Shown: positions 12,696 through 24,288 of the stretch, one piece after another
Layout: each line of letters starts with the position of its first letter
How positions within the stretch are numbered: position 1 is the first letter of the stretch
Origin: Sodiomyces alkalinus F11
Taxonomy: Eukaryota > Ascomycota > Sordariomycetes > Glomerellales > Plectosphaerellaceae
Direction of reading: 5' to 3'
DNA length: 64,000 nt
Assembly: GCF_003711515.1 (NCBI RefSeq)
Contig: NW_021167082.1
Location: 1,125,310-1,189,309, forward strand
Notes under the pieces: generated by a model
Seen by the model: the letters and a program-made list of their open reading frames with translations, nothing else
Told to the model about the DNA's origin: nothing
The model's database searches: none
Position numbers and translations under genes: made by a program

Positions 12696-14855
12696 TGTTG
12701 CGCAACGCTGTGTTGGTAAACTGGTGATTAGAGCATTCTTATGGCGTCTCGGACGCCGTCGCGATCCTCAAAAATTCAATGAACCAAAGCTCACGGACCA
12801 CCTTGGTAGTATCTGGACCGATTGGCATTTCGTGCGCCACGCTTAGTCAGTATATTATGTGGCTGAGTCGTAGATTCGATTACAACGTATATGTGAATAT
12901 GTGATTAGTAAACAATGGTCCCGTTCCTGTTCCTTACATGTTGGCCCAGCAGGTACGGTAGGTAATAGGTTGATTGCCATGTCCTGGTCAGCCGGCTGCC
13001 CGTTGGGTGCCGCGTCCTTGTCCGGGGAACACCGGTCTCGAAGAAGACGACTTTGTGAAGAGGGCGGTGGAATCTGTATCGTCTCCCCGGACTTCTACGC
13101 AGAGGGGCGTGGACTTTACGTACCTAGGTGGCACATTAATGGAAGATAGAAGAATTACACTGGCTTGACAGCGGCCTCGAATAGAGTTGACTCAAGGCAG
13201 TCGCTTAACGTTGACCTCCAATCCAACGTCAAGTTGGTAAATTTACTAAACCCCCTTCCTATAGGCTGGCTACCTTAGGCAGCCAATTTTGCAGGGCAAA
13301 GATCTTATTTTTTGGTACCAAGTGTGACCAGAGCTACGTAAGTTGCCATCGACTCGTCGTCACAGTGCAACGTACTCGTGATGGATTTTGGTCAGGTGTC
13401 GACAAGAATTAGACATTTGGTGGACACCAAGTCGCAAGACTGCAGAGGTGGGTTTCCGAATGCGGGCGGGAAGGATGATGTAATTCAAGGTCCGTCGTTC
13501 GGGGCCATTCACCATGCCTCGCAAGGCGGGCTCGAAGCCTTGAAGAACTTCCACGCATTCCCAAGAACAACCTATCAAGGTAATTAATGCTAGATAAGGG
13601 AGGTACCTACCCGGGTTGGGCTGGTTATAGGTTACCTTAAAGCCCGATAGACTGGTCAGATGTCGTAAGTCTTAGAACATTATGTTAATAATAGCTATAT
13701 CTCTGTCCTGGCTCTGGTTAGTGTAAAATTCTCTGTTCGAGCGCTGACCTGTGCCCGCCCCCTCCCGCGTAGGTACCTAGGTAGTAGGGTGGGAACAAGT
13801 ATCGATCCGCATATGGAGGAGCTAGTGGTCCTTGGAGCTTACTACTGAACCTGTTGAGCTGTCCGAGATCTCGGCGGTATCCAGGCACATTGTACTTCGA
13901 CTCCTGATTGCACCTGATAACTGTGCTCTTCAGGGTACGGTACCTCTACACGTTGTACTCCTCTGGATCCCCTTTTACAACACCAAGTAATTACTAAGCA
14001 AGGTATCCATACATGTGCGGAATATAGGGGCGCATTGCTTCGGCCCTTCCGCCGGTCACAATCCATGATCATACCCCGCGGACTTCCTGCGCGGGATTCC
14101 CATTTGAACATTTTGAACGGGCTTTCCCGTGGCCTTCTGGGACTGAAATTAATGGCCTACCACCGAGATATTTTAAGTTGCACTTCCTCTTGAGGTGTTT
14201 TTCTTTACAAACTACGGACAATAATTCCTTCGCTTCCTATTACACGCAAATATTTTGGGTACGAGCATATAATTTTTTTTAGGTTTCTACACTATTCCCT
14301 TCTCTTTTTTACTCTTTTCTACCGCCACCGATATCACGTCCCACGGAGTACAATCCTTTCTTCACCTCTCGACTTACAGTCTCTTCGTCTCAGCTCTCGA
14401 CTTCTTGGTTGCTTCTGAACATTTAATCCAAGCTGGACCGGACTTCCCTCGCCAGCCCCACAGATTCCGCCATCTCCTTCAACCTCCTTCACAATCTAGG
14501 CGCTAGAAGCGCCGGCTCCGGCGTCAGCGCCCTACTCCGTATAAACAGAATAACAAGCTTCAGCTGACCTGCCCGCCGAACCCAACCCGCCCCAAGTCTG
14601 AACTCAATTGGCCGTCCACCCTCACTTGAGAGGCGCCCGTATACGCCTCCCCGCGCTGTCTCGAGAGCCACTACCTTAGCTCGACTCACGTAAACGACCC
14701 TCCCATCCGACGACCGAATGATACCAACAGCACCACTGCTGCCTCCATAGCGTCCATGTTGGCGCCTACCGCCTATTATCCCCGTCCGACAACTACCATC
14801 CTCAATACTATAACTCATCAGTCTCTTTCGATAGCTTGTCAGTATCCAGCGAACC
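12696..14855. other. Gene-poor spacer with short palindromic words
   Basis: About 2.2 kb separates the uL5m and ubiquitin-hydrolase start codons. The longest frames (89 and 143 codons) lack family features and splice support. Palindromic words recur here: ACCTAGGT at 13122, AGGTACCT at 13601 and TAGGTACCTA at 13770, plus a TACTCCGTA at 14533. The last 500 bp before 14856 are C/T-rich and are the likely promoter and leader of the hydrolase gene. Confidence 0.45.
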
Positions 14856-17582
14856 ATGAAGGGGAAGCGGTTCTTCGGCGTCAGGGACAAGGATAAGGAT
14901 GGCTCCCACCGGAGCAGCAAGTCGGAGGATGGAATACAAAAGGTAGGTGTCCACGCAAGCCTGTTGCTTGTATCTCAGAAATACCATTGTCCTGATTGAG
15001 AACTCGGCCTGGGCTAATTAATGCATCTTCTCTGTGTGCAGAGTCTCCGTGCTCAGTCCGCCGACGCCTTCTCCTGGCTGTTCAAGAACGATGCTTCGCG
15101 ACAGAGCCAGACCAGCGTGAACCACGAAAATGAAAAGGCCAAGGTACGAGTGTGTGTGATGACAGCACACGTAACCTCCACCCTCTGCACTCGTTCAGCA
15201 TATTGACCATGGCTGTCCCCAGGTCGACGAAGTCTTACAACGTCTCGACGAATCGAACTTCAGTGGTGTTTCTCCTGAGGTTGTGCGGGACGTTCTTCAG
15301 GGCAGATACGCCTCCGGCGATGTTGCCAAAGCCGTCGAGCTTCTTCAACTATCCTGCGACGCCTCTGCTGGCAAGATCTATCCTTACGACCCCAATGTTC
15401 ACATGTTGGGTGCAGAAAATCGCGACGCCGTCACCTGCTATTTGGACTCTCTACTCTTCTCCATGTTCGTCAGCATGACGGCGTACGAAGGCATGCTCAA
15501 GCACGACTTCACAGACGAGCCTCGCAGCCGCCTCGTGACGCTCCTGCGATTATGGGTGAACATGCTCCGGACAGGAAAGCTCATCACAGCAGACATTGTA
15601 TGGCGTTCGCACCCCGATTTAGACAAACTCGCACGGCTCAGGGACGCTGACCGGAACAGGCAAAACATATACAAGAAGCGCTAGCAGATTGCGGCTGGAG
15701 AGACGCGAGGAACGTGGAACAACAAGATACGTCCGAGGCCTTCGCCTTCATCACCGAGACCCTCCAGCTACCCCTGCTCCAACTACAAGTCGACCTGTTC
15801 CATCATGGCAAGACGGACGATAGCGACCACAAGATCGTTCAGGAGCGCCTACTGAACTTAGCAGTGCCTCCGGATCCAGAAGGAAGGGGACTACGCCTCG
15901 AAGACTGCGTGGATGACTATTTCAATTCCCAGGTCGACGTTCTGAGAGACAGCCTCGAGGACAAGAAGGAGACGCCCCGACCGGCGACTGCCTCGCGGAT
16001 GAGTACCATGCGTTTGGTGTCGAGGGATGACGAGGCAGAGATGTCGACGTCTGAGAAGCCTACGGCATCTCCTGTCCCAATCTCTCCGACTCGGGACAAA
16101 TTCCCGGCACCTGGGACCCCGAACGGCAGCTTGAGCCAGGCCTCTCCCTCGATCGAGTTTGCTCAGCTGTCTCGGCATCGCTCTGCTAGCGTCATTCAGC
16201 ATGTCCACGTGGACGAGAAAGGCCGACCGACAGAGTCAGGCGAAGCAAGCCGACCGGGAAAGGCGAGGCGGACGAGTTCCACCATTGTCAAGGCGGTGAC
16301 GATTCCCGCGTGGCAATTCTTCCGTCTGATTCCCTGGCATGCTGCTGGGAATCGAGAACCGAAGAACAACAGGGAAGTCGCCATGAGCTTCGATCAGCGG
16401 CCGGTGGTGGGCATCTGCCTCAAGCGATATCGCTTTACGGAGCAGCATGTGCCGCAGCGACTGAACACATTCATTGACATACCCGATAGCTTGAGATTGC
16501 CGTATTTCATCCTGGCGGACGAGAGACACCTGGAGGAAGACCCGAATGGCTTCAGCAGGGAATACAAGCTCGTCCTGCAGTCCGTCATTTGCCATCGGGG
16601 CGAGTCTGTGCACAGCGGACATTACATTACCTTCGCCCGGGTCGCCCCCAGGCTGCTCACCCACAACCGGAGGCACAACTTCGACCCACCCCCTGACTAC
16701 GAAGAAGCCCAGTGGGTCAAATTCGACGACCTGCAGCTCGACAACCGGGTCAGCTATGTGGACGATTTTAAACAAGCCTTGAAGGCGGAGATGCCCTATC
16801 TCCTCTTCTACCAAATCGTGCCCATGGTGGATGTGGCGACGACCGAAGAGACTGAGACGGAACTGCCGTCATATGCCGACTCCAACTCCAAGGCCAGTTT
16901 CTGCACTTCGGCGGCCCCCAGCCTAGCAGCCAGCGCTCCAGTTGGAACAGTTGGAAGTATGTACGGAGCTGAAGTTGACGGCCTTGACCCGCGGAGGATC
17001 TCCCCCCCGCAAGCCCCCAGCGTGCGCTTGTCCTTGGACATGGAGCGACTTCGTCTGGACAACCACACCACCGAACGGCTGAATTCGACCGACCTCAACA
17101 CGTCCGACTCTCTATTAACCTTTCCGACGAAGACTTCCGACAGCACCTCCTCTGCGGGAGTCACCCCGGTTGCGTCCCAGGGGGAAGAATCCACGCGAGA
17201 CCGCCTCTCGCGCGCCGCCGCCATCTTCACCGGCAAGACCAAGAGCCGGCCTCCCAGCCAAGGGGGCGAAGGCCGCATCAGCTCGACCATGATCCGCCTC
17301 GGCGGGCTCATCCGCGCAGGAAAAGAGCCACAGCGCGATACCGGGGTCCAGTCTCCCTCCGCAAACGACCCTACTACGCCGACGAGCGCCCGCCCGGGCG
17401 ATTTGTCGGTCCGGGCTTCTACCGAGGCGTCGCGGCCTTCCTTCGAGTCGGACTTGGTAGTGGAGCTGCCCTCCGAGAACGACGCAGACGTGCCCAACAT
17501 GACGCCGCGAAAAGACAGGCAGAAACGGAACAAGGCGAGGTTTAGAGGCACTCAGCCCGAACGGGAGTGCAATCTGATGTGA
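14856..17582 (+). CDS. Ubiquitin-specific protease with CYLD-like Cys box
   Basis: This is a papain-fold deubiquitinase of the USP/UCH family. Exons 14856..14942, 15042..15143, 15223..15597 and 15660..17582 give 828 residues. The catalytic cysteine box reads ENRDAVTCYLDSLLFSMF, with the nucleophile at about Cys135; TCYLDS followed by Leu-Phe is closer to the cylindromatosis (CYLD) pattern than to the standard GNTCYLNS box. The histidine box is SVHSGHYITFAR, with His near residue 509. QQDTSEAFAFITE (about 207-219) is the usual second motif before the palm. A long disordered linker (about 290-390) separates the two halves, and the last 270 residues are Ser/Thr-rich without a domain. The third intron (15598..15659) removes an in-frame stop at 15682. 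The substrate is unknown. It is convergent with the PFK-2 gene. Confidence 0.88.
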
Positions 17583-18214
17583 AGTCCATCTTCTCCGGTC
17601 CCCTTTTCCCGAGCAAAAGGGGGTTCTTGGTTCGCAACGTATGAAGCAAATGGTGGATTCGAGGAGTTTGTCTGGGAAGTCGGGATGGTTTACAACGCGA
17701 GGAACGAAAATCGTGCAAAGAGTCCGGTCAGGGGATAAATAAACACCGATGCCAAGGGGACCCTTGGCAGTGCGACATGTTTTTTGCAACAACGACTAAT
17801 GAAGGGGACGGGCCGGAGGAGTTAATTAATGGAGCCAAAATTGTCTGGCGCGGTTGACATTGCGCAGCATATAGCATAGCATTGGCGTTACTCGTTTTTA
17901 CGAAGGGACCGAGTTCTTGGAGGCATGATGACGGGCGCAATGGGGGAACGGGGAGATCAAAAATAATCATATAATTTTCTTCTCATTACAAGTTCTGCCG
18001 ATACGGCATTTCCCGCCCACCCAGAACGAAATATGTCATATCCTTCGTTCTTCTCTTGGCCCCAGTACTAATACTAACACCTAATACGGCAACACAGCAA
18101 AACGGCCAAAGCTAAAACGACCCGAGTCCTTGATATTTAGGTCATATCCCGGCAGGACGGAACATATAGCACCCAGGCACTGTCCTCCTCACAGAGGTGC
18201 GAAGTTTCGGTGTT
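17583..18214. other. Convergent 3' spacer, hydrolase / PFK-2
   Basis: These 632 bp lie between two convergent stop codons and contain only short frames. They are presumed 3' UTRs. Confidence 0.5.
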
Positions 18215-20343
18215 TTAGTCCTCGTCATCCACCTTGCCAGCCACAATGCCTGCGGGCTTGTTCGTGACATTTGCGGGCGGTCTTTCGACAGGCTCGGCGG
18301 GCGACGAGACGCCGGCGCCAGCATCAGGGCTCAGGGTACCACTCCCGGGTATGGAACTGGAGGCGCTAGTACTGGTGGGGACCGGTATGGCGATGTTCTC
18401 CGGGGAACTCTGTGTGACCTTGGGGTCGATTCCGGGAATGCGAATGCGCTTTGCTTCGTTCTGGTAGGCGGCCGGGATGATCTCGATGATCTCGTCGCGG
18501 GGGAACTTGAGGAAGGGGATATCCATAGTCGAACAGTGCATCAAGTAGGAGTAGAGGACGCGGAGGACCGACTCGTGAGCGATGATCAGGAGGTCGCTCT
18601 GCTCGCGTTCAAGTTCGAGAATGATGGGTTCGAGACGGACAGCAAGATCGTGGTAAGACTGGGAAGATGAAGGTTTAGAATTGAGTTGCAAGAAAGGGGG
18701 TTGGTTCTCCATCCAGAGAGGTGCTAAGGCTGATAGACAGGGGAGGAAAGGAGACGAAGAGCTTACCTCGGCCCTCGGGTAGCGATGGTGGTAGGGGTCA
18801 ACCTCATGCTTCTCGACTTCCTCGGGGAATAGAGTGCGAATGGCGCGCTCCGACAACTTCTCACATACACCCGGGTTGATCTGGCTCATCTGCGACCGCT
18901 GGCGGACCTTGTAGCCTTTGTCCTTGAGGTAGTCGGCCGTTTGCACGGTGCGAAGGCGCGTCGAGGTCCAGACTGAGAGAGGTCGAAGCGGGACGTCCGG
19001 TCCGCCCTTCGCGATAAGCGCGGCGCGTTCTTCCTCGCGGTGTCTCAATAAGGTCTCGGACATTTTGGCTGCGTATGCCTTGCCTTCTTCAGAGAGCGGG
19101 GCGTCGGCCTTGTACGAGTCCTCTTCCGTGGTGGTGCCGGCGCGGGCGAAGTAGGTTGTGCGTGACTTGACGTGGAGGTTGGTAAGATAGAAGACGATGC
19201 GATGGGAGAGGTAGTTGAAAGAGATGTTGTTATAGAAGAAGCGCTGGCCGGCGTTGATCATCCGAATGTAGTTAAGCTCCTGCTCGTTCATCGTCTCAAA
19301 GGCTGGAATCTTCATGCTAATGCGTTGGAGGTAGAGCTGGGCAGCCTCATCGGGATCCATTCCGGCAAACTTCAAGGCGTTCAGCGTCAGGTCGGCTCAG
19401 GAAGAAGAAGAAGAAGAAGAAGAAGAAAAGGGGGGTTTGGTATCATAGGACGTACATCCGGAGATGAAATCTTGACGTTCCGGGCATTCTCCCGCAAGAT
19501 GGCCTCATCATCGACGTAGGATTCGATGAACAATGTCTAAAAGGGTATTGTCAGTCCCCCGTTTTCTTTCAGAATACTACGGTGATGGTCGGTCACCACC
19601 ACTATCAGCCAACCTACTTGGACATCGTGCTTTGCGAACTCTTTTGCCAAAGATCGACGACTGGCCGCTGTCGGATTGACGGCGTCATAGATGGCAACTT
19701 GACCATTTTCATGATTGAGCCATGCATAGATGTCTTCGCGGCATTTCTTGAGAATCTTCTGTCGGAGCATGACAGACGTCGGGGAGGCGTTCGGGAAGAA
19801 GTAATCCTCGGGGACTTTGCCCCCCGGGCCCACTGTCGCTCGACGGTAGTCTCCCAAGTGGAAGACACGCGTCTTCACGCCTAACCTAGAAAGACGGAGA
19901 ACGATGTGAGATGACATTTTCTTTTTTTTTTCTTTTTCCAGAGAGCCGAGTCTCCGTTTCTTACCATCCGAGATACCGGGCTAGAGAGACGCAGATGTGC
20001 CTGTGCGAGTCGAAGTTGTTTAGTTGAAGGTAATGTGAAGTTGTGCAGGACAAAACCACACAACTTGGAGGGGTCAATCAGAGTGGGGAGGCAGTGCTTA
20101 CGTCTTGCCACGGGCCGGGAGACCAACCATGACAATGGCAATTCTCCCAGAGTGGAATAGACGGCCTGACATGGTGCTGTACAGCTGGGCCGGGGCCATT
20201 TTCTGATCCTCGGGTACATCGTGGATGGCATCGATGAAGGTAGAGCTCTTACGGCGGTATCGTGGTGAGTTGGCCGCAATCTCGGCCGTGCTGTCATGAA
20301 TGTCAGCACTTTCGCAGTCATGAAGTTCTGGTCTGAGGGCCAT
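18215..20343 (-). CDS. 6-phosphofructo-2-kinase with degenerate bisphosphatase domain
   Basis: The enzyme makes fructose-2,6-bisphosphate, the activator of glycolysis. Six exons, 20102..20343, 19965..20000, 19618..19885, 19456..19536, 18767..19369 and 18215..18658, encode 557 residues. The kinase half starts with the P-loop GLPARGKT (about 74-81), then HICVSLARYLGW, VFHLGDYRR and a PDEAAQLYLQRI linker. The second half has the phosphoglycerate-mutase fold, but the phosphohistidine motif RHG reads Arg285-Ala286-Gly287, so the covalent catalytic histidine is missing, while the downstream AHESVLR remains. By analogy with yeast Pfk26, where that histidine is also replaced, this should be a kinase-only enzyme. 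The Ser/Pro-rich tail of about 60 residues could be regulatory. The minus-strand leader contains a 16-base C run that ends seven bases before the start codon. Confidence 0.92.
19401..19427. repeat. (GAA)9 microsatellite in PFK-2 intron 4
   Basis: Nine perfect GAA units on the plus strand (TTC on the gene strand) form the polypyrimidine part of the intron at 19370..19455. They are followed by CTGAC- and GCTGAAC-type branch candidates and the GAAG acceptor. Confidence 0.9.
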
Positions 20344-22191
20344 GATAACGGGGGGGGGGGGGGGGTATTGCAAAGGATGACAACGGCGAAGACGTGAAGA
20401 GGTCTTGGTGCGAAATGCTATAGAAATGAGGCGCAGAGAAGCAGCAGCAAAGTAGAGAAGAGAAGACAGGACGGAGCAAGGAGGTGAGGCAGGACCAGTT
20501 GGTAATATAGTGTGGCCTGTCCCTTCCGACTGCGTGTTATCCAGACCGACTATTGCCCTCGGCAAGAACGCCTGAGGGTGAGGAGTGAGTACACCACTCA
20601 GGAGCGCCGTCTATCTGGACCAAAACCCCCCCGAATGGTGGTAGAGACTGACGTTTCGAGCACACATACTTGGACATAGCATATGTTCTCGTCACTTGTC
20701 CTTTACCCAACCCCTGTGATAGTGATTGATAGGGGACGTGGGTGACTGTGGGGACAAATCCAAAGGCCCTCTCTAATCGAAACCCTTCACCGCAACATAG
20801 ACCATTGATGTGTGCCTCTTCCCCGCAATTGTCAAGCTTTTGGAGATCATGAGATGGAAGTTGTGCATTGGGGTAGTAAACAGGACAATACTAGGAGCAA
20901 GACAACTGTTTGGAACAAGAAGAACCTGGGTCAACTCACAGTAAGGTATCCATCTTGGCTGGCTACGATCCCAACACAGACAAGCCGACTTGAACCTAAA
21001 ACTGAACGGAGATCCCTTGTGAGTCTGTTTTCAAGTCCATAAAATGAAGACTTGATACAGGCAGCTTCGGAAAATTGTCGTTAGGGTTTCACTCGTGGTC
21101 GTACGGTATAGCTTTCCTTTGACAATGTCCGTCCGGCGATATTTCCCGAGTTGCGAGTTGTTCTTGATCAAAGCAGGAATGATGTCGACCTGAGCCTGCT
21201 AATAGAGACGTGCTATGAAGAATAAATAGGTCTGTGTGGCGTGTGTAAGTTCTTTTTGTGTTGGTGGTACGGAGTAATCAACCAACTCTTCAGTCAGGTT
21301 GCAGGTTGCAGGTTGGCATAGATAAAAGTGATGATGCCAAATGTGGATGTAGACGTGATAAACCGGGCACTGACGGAGGCGTACGGAGTAAATCGGTCGG
21401 CCAAGTCTTCATCCAGGTAGAGATCTTAGGCTTCTTATCCGTCCTTCGTAGAAGTGGATGGATATTGATTACTCCTGACTGTACACCGTAAATCGTCCGC
21501 TGAGTCAGAAAAAGAGCAGTTATGTATAGATGGGTGTTTGCTTCGAATTGTTCCGTATTCGTTAGAAGATAAGGATGACTTCCCTATCTCCCTATGATAC
21601 CTTAATTGAAAGAAGACTCTGGATAAGTTCAGAAGGTATGAGTCGTCTGCCCAGGTCATTATTATTAACGGTGTCTAAGAGATGTCTACGCTGTAGGAAA
21701 CCCCCCTCCCCACGGGATGTAAGACTGGGAGTAAAAAGGTTAAAGTGTTGGGTACAAAAGTATCTTCCCGTACCCCCATCCCCATGTTTAGGTACCTTGT
21801 AACCAGGGCTGGTTAAATTCCGTTTATTGATTAAGTAAGCCGACTCTCATAACACGTGACCTCAATATGCTATCGGCTCAAGAACAGGGTACGTACAGTG
21901 AGACGGAGCTGAAAGAAATTTATATTTTGTTGGTAACGTCAACCAGCAAAAAGCAGGAAGCCTGGCGTGTTCGCGACAAGGGAACCCTCCTTTTTTTCGT
22001 CCATAAAACATACTCCAAAACCCAGTCACTCTACAAAGAGTACCCTTTTTCTTGCTGTGACAAGGGCTACTGGCGACAACTGCTCACTGGTCATCGGCCC
22101 TTTCACCTAGAAATCTATTTCTTCCTCTTCCTTTGCCGACAAACTCCCTCCCCTGCATCTCACCTAGGCCTCTCTGGCCCCGATCGCAATC
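20344..22191. promoter_or_regulatory. Long divergent spacer, PFK-2 / TOM40
   Basis: These 1.85 kb lie between two start codons. The PFK-2 side begins with a 16-base homopolymer (20350..20365). Two TACGGAGTA words occur at 21268 and 21382, within 115 bp of each other. No frame above 126 codons exists and none has family features. The last 300 bp before TOM40 are C/T-rich and are its probable promoter and leader. Confidence 0.45.
20350..20365. repeat. 16-base G/C homopolymer in PFK-2 leader
   Basis: Sixteen consecutive G on the plus strand correspond to a poly(C) tract in the mRNA leader, separated from the AUG by only seven bases. Such runs are prone to length change and could bind poly(C)-binding proteins; any effect on expression is speculative. 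Confidence 0.85.
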
Positions 22192-23437
22192 ATGGCACCC
22201 GCCTTAGACACATTCCACTCTTTCCTCACGACGAATCCTATCTCTAATGCTTTCTCCGATGTGCTCAATTCCTTTTCCGAAAGGAGAGCCAAGCTCGGCC
22301 TCTCAAATCCCGGCACTGTCGAAAACCTGAATAAGGAGGTCACACGCGATGTCTTCCTCAACAACTACATGTTCAGCGGCATGCGCGCCGATGTCACCAA
22401 GGCATTCAGCATGTCCCCTCTATTTCAAGTCTCCCATGCTTTCGCCATGGGCGAACGGCTCAACCCTTACACCTTCGCTGCCCTGTACGGAACAAACAAG
22501 GTACGATGCATTCCCACCATACATACATTATTTCTTCGCAATCTCAAACAGTCGCCCTCCTCAATTGCATCAACCCGAAAACTCTGGCTAATGTTATGAT
22601 GAATAGGTGTTCTTGCAAGGAAACTTGGATAACGAGGGCTCGCTGTCATCTCGCTTCAACTACAGGTGGACAGACAAGCTGGTTTCCAAATCGCAGCTGC
22701 AGATCGTCCCGGGTTCCGGACAGGACATGGTCCAGTTCGAAAACGAGTACGTTGGCGATGACTTCACTGCGTCTCTGAAGATGATCAACCCTTCAGCACT
22801 GGACAGCGGTATTACGGGTATCTTCATCGGTAGCTACCTTCAGTCCGTCACCCCCAAGCTCGCCCTCGGCCTCGAGACCGTCTGGCAGCGTGCCGGCCTC
22901 ACCCAGGGCCCCGAGACCGCCACCTCCTATTCGCTGCGCTACAAGTCGGACGACTGGGTAGCCACCGCCCAGCTCCAGGCCCAAGGAGCCCTCAACACCA
23001 CCTACTGGCGTCGTTTGTCCGATAAGGTCCAGGCCGGTTGCGACCTGACCCTGTCCCTCGTGCCGAGCGCCGCCGGCTTGATGGGCGGTTTCCAGAAGGA
23101 GGGCGTTGCCACTGTCGGCGCCAAGTACGACTTCCGCATGTCCACCTTCCGCTCTCAGATCGACTCCAAGGGCAAATTGAGCTGCCTGTTGGAGAAGCGC
23201 ATTGCTCCTCCTGTCATGATGACTTTCGCCGCCGACATTGACTACTTCTCGGTACGATTTTATTTCTTCTTTGTTCTTTTGCTCGCTTGTGAACTTTACG
23301 CTAACTCTTTTCTCTCCTCTTTCCAGCAACAAGCGAAGCTCGGTATCGCCGTCTCCGTCGAGTCTGCCGGCGAGGATCTTCAGGAGCAGCAGGAAGCTAT
23401 GGGCGGTGCTCAGCCCACCCTCAACATCCCCTTCTAA
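22192..23437 (+). CDS. TOM40: Mitochondrial import channel Tom40
   Basis: Tom40 is the beta-barrel pore of the TOM complex in the mitochondrial outer membrane. Exons 22192..22500, 22607..23251 and 23327..23437 give 354 residues, the usual length for filamentous fungi. It begins with a short cytosolic segment ([27 protein letters not shown], read as two pieces), then the conserved [19 protein letters not shown]. Barrel strands follow, among them [32 protein letters not shown] and [17 protein letters not shown]. The C-terminus contains the mitochondrial beta-signal region KLGIAVSVE before an acidic tail ending LNIPF. Both introns are phase 0. The spacing to PET127 on the 3' side is convergent. 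Confidence 0.96.
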
Positions 23438-24288
23438 GCTTTTCCACCGTGCAATCTTCGGCTGGACGGTCCCCCAGTATAACCATGCGAGCTCCGCTCC
23501 TAATTGAAAAATAAAACGACCACTGAGCGGCTTTGGACGGCGAAAAGATCCATCTTCATTCACCTCTGCCTTCCCGCCCATGGACGACACACAGCCCAAC
23601 CACTTTGCGTCTGGGCATATTTCCTCACTTCTTGTGTTTGTCTTAATACTCGATTTCACTCGCGCCGCTGCCCCGTAGCGATGTTTTCGTTACGTCCCAG
23701 GTCGTGTGAGGATATATAAACCTGTTCGCCCGTCCGGTCCTGATTTTGTGTTGGTTCTCTGGTATCAAGGACCGGAGGACAACGTGTACATTACGCTCAA
23801 CACGAGCACCCAAATGACTTTGATAAGGCGACGCTAGCAAAGTCTGGATGGTTTTGGGTTGCCCGATTCTTATGAGGTTCCTTGGCTAAACGCCTCCTTG
23901 CGCCTCGAGTTTCAGTGGGCACCCTCGGAATATCCGCAATGTACTTTTGTATGATGGAGATAGACAAATGCAATTATTTGCCATTTTACCTTGATCGTGC
24001 GACAATGGAAGAACATTTGAACATTAATATATCGTCCATGGAATTAGCGGAAAAAAAAAAGGAAAAGCAAGTAAATAAATAAATCTATCGCATGTCTCTC
24101 ACAGTGTTGTCATCCACCGAAGGCATTATGACCGGGTATGTTACATTTCCTAGTGGTACAGTTAGAAATGGACGACAAGTAGTAGTACACTGATCGCTCC
24201 ATCACCTCAGCCCTGGGGCGGAGGTGGATACGAAGGATTCGTCCGCCAGGTCAACTCGGTGCCCTCTGCCACGTTCACGTCGTCCCCC
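23438..24288. other. Convergent 3' spacer, TOM40 / PET127
   Basis: These 851 bp lie between two convergent stop codons. Only short frames occur, and the sequence becomes AT-rich with an A-run near 24050. They are presumed to be two 3' UTRs plus spacer. Confidence 0.5.

Noticed and set aside
15598..15684. Premature stop in the ubiquitin hydrolase (frame ending at 15684)
   Set aside because: It lies beyond an intron at 15598..15659 with GTATGG donor, CTGAC branch point and CAG acceptor; splicing bypasses the stop and restores a conserved block.
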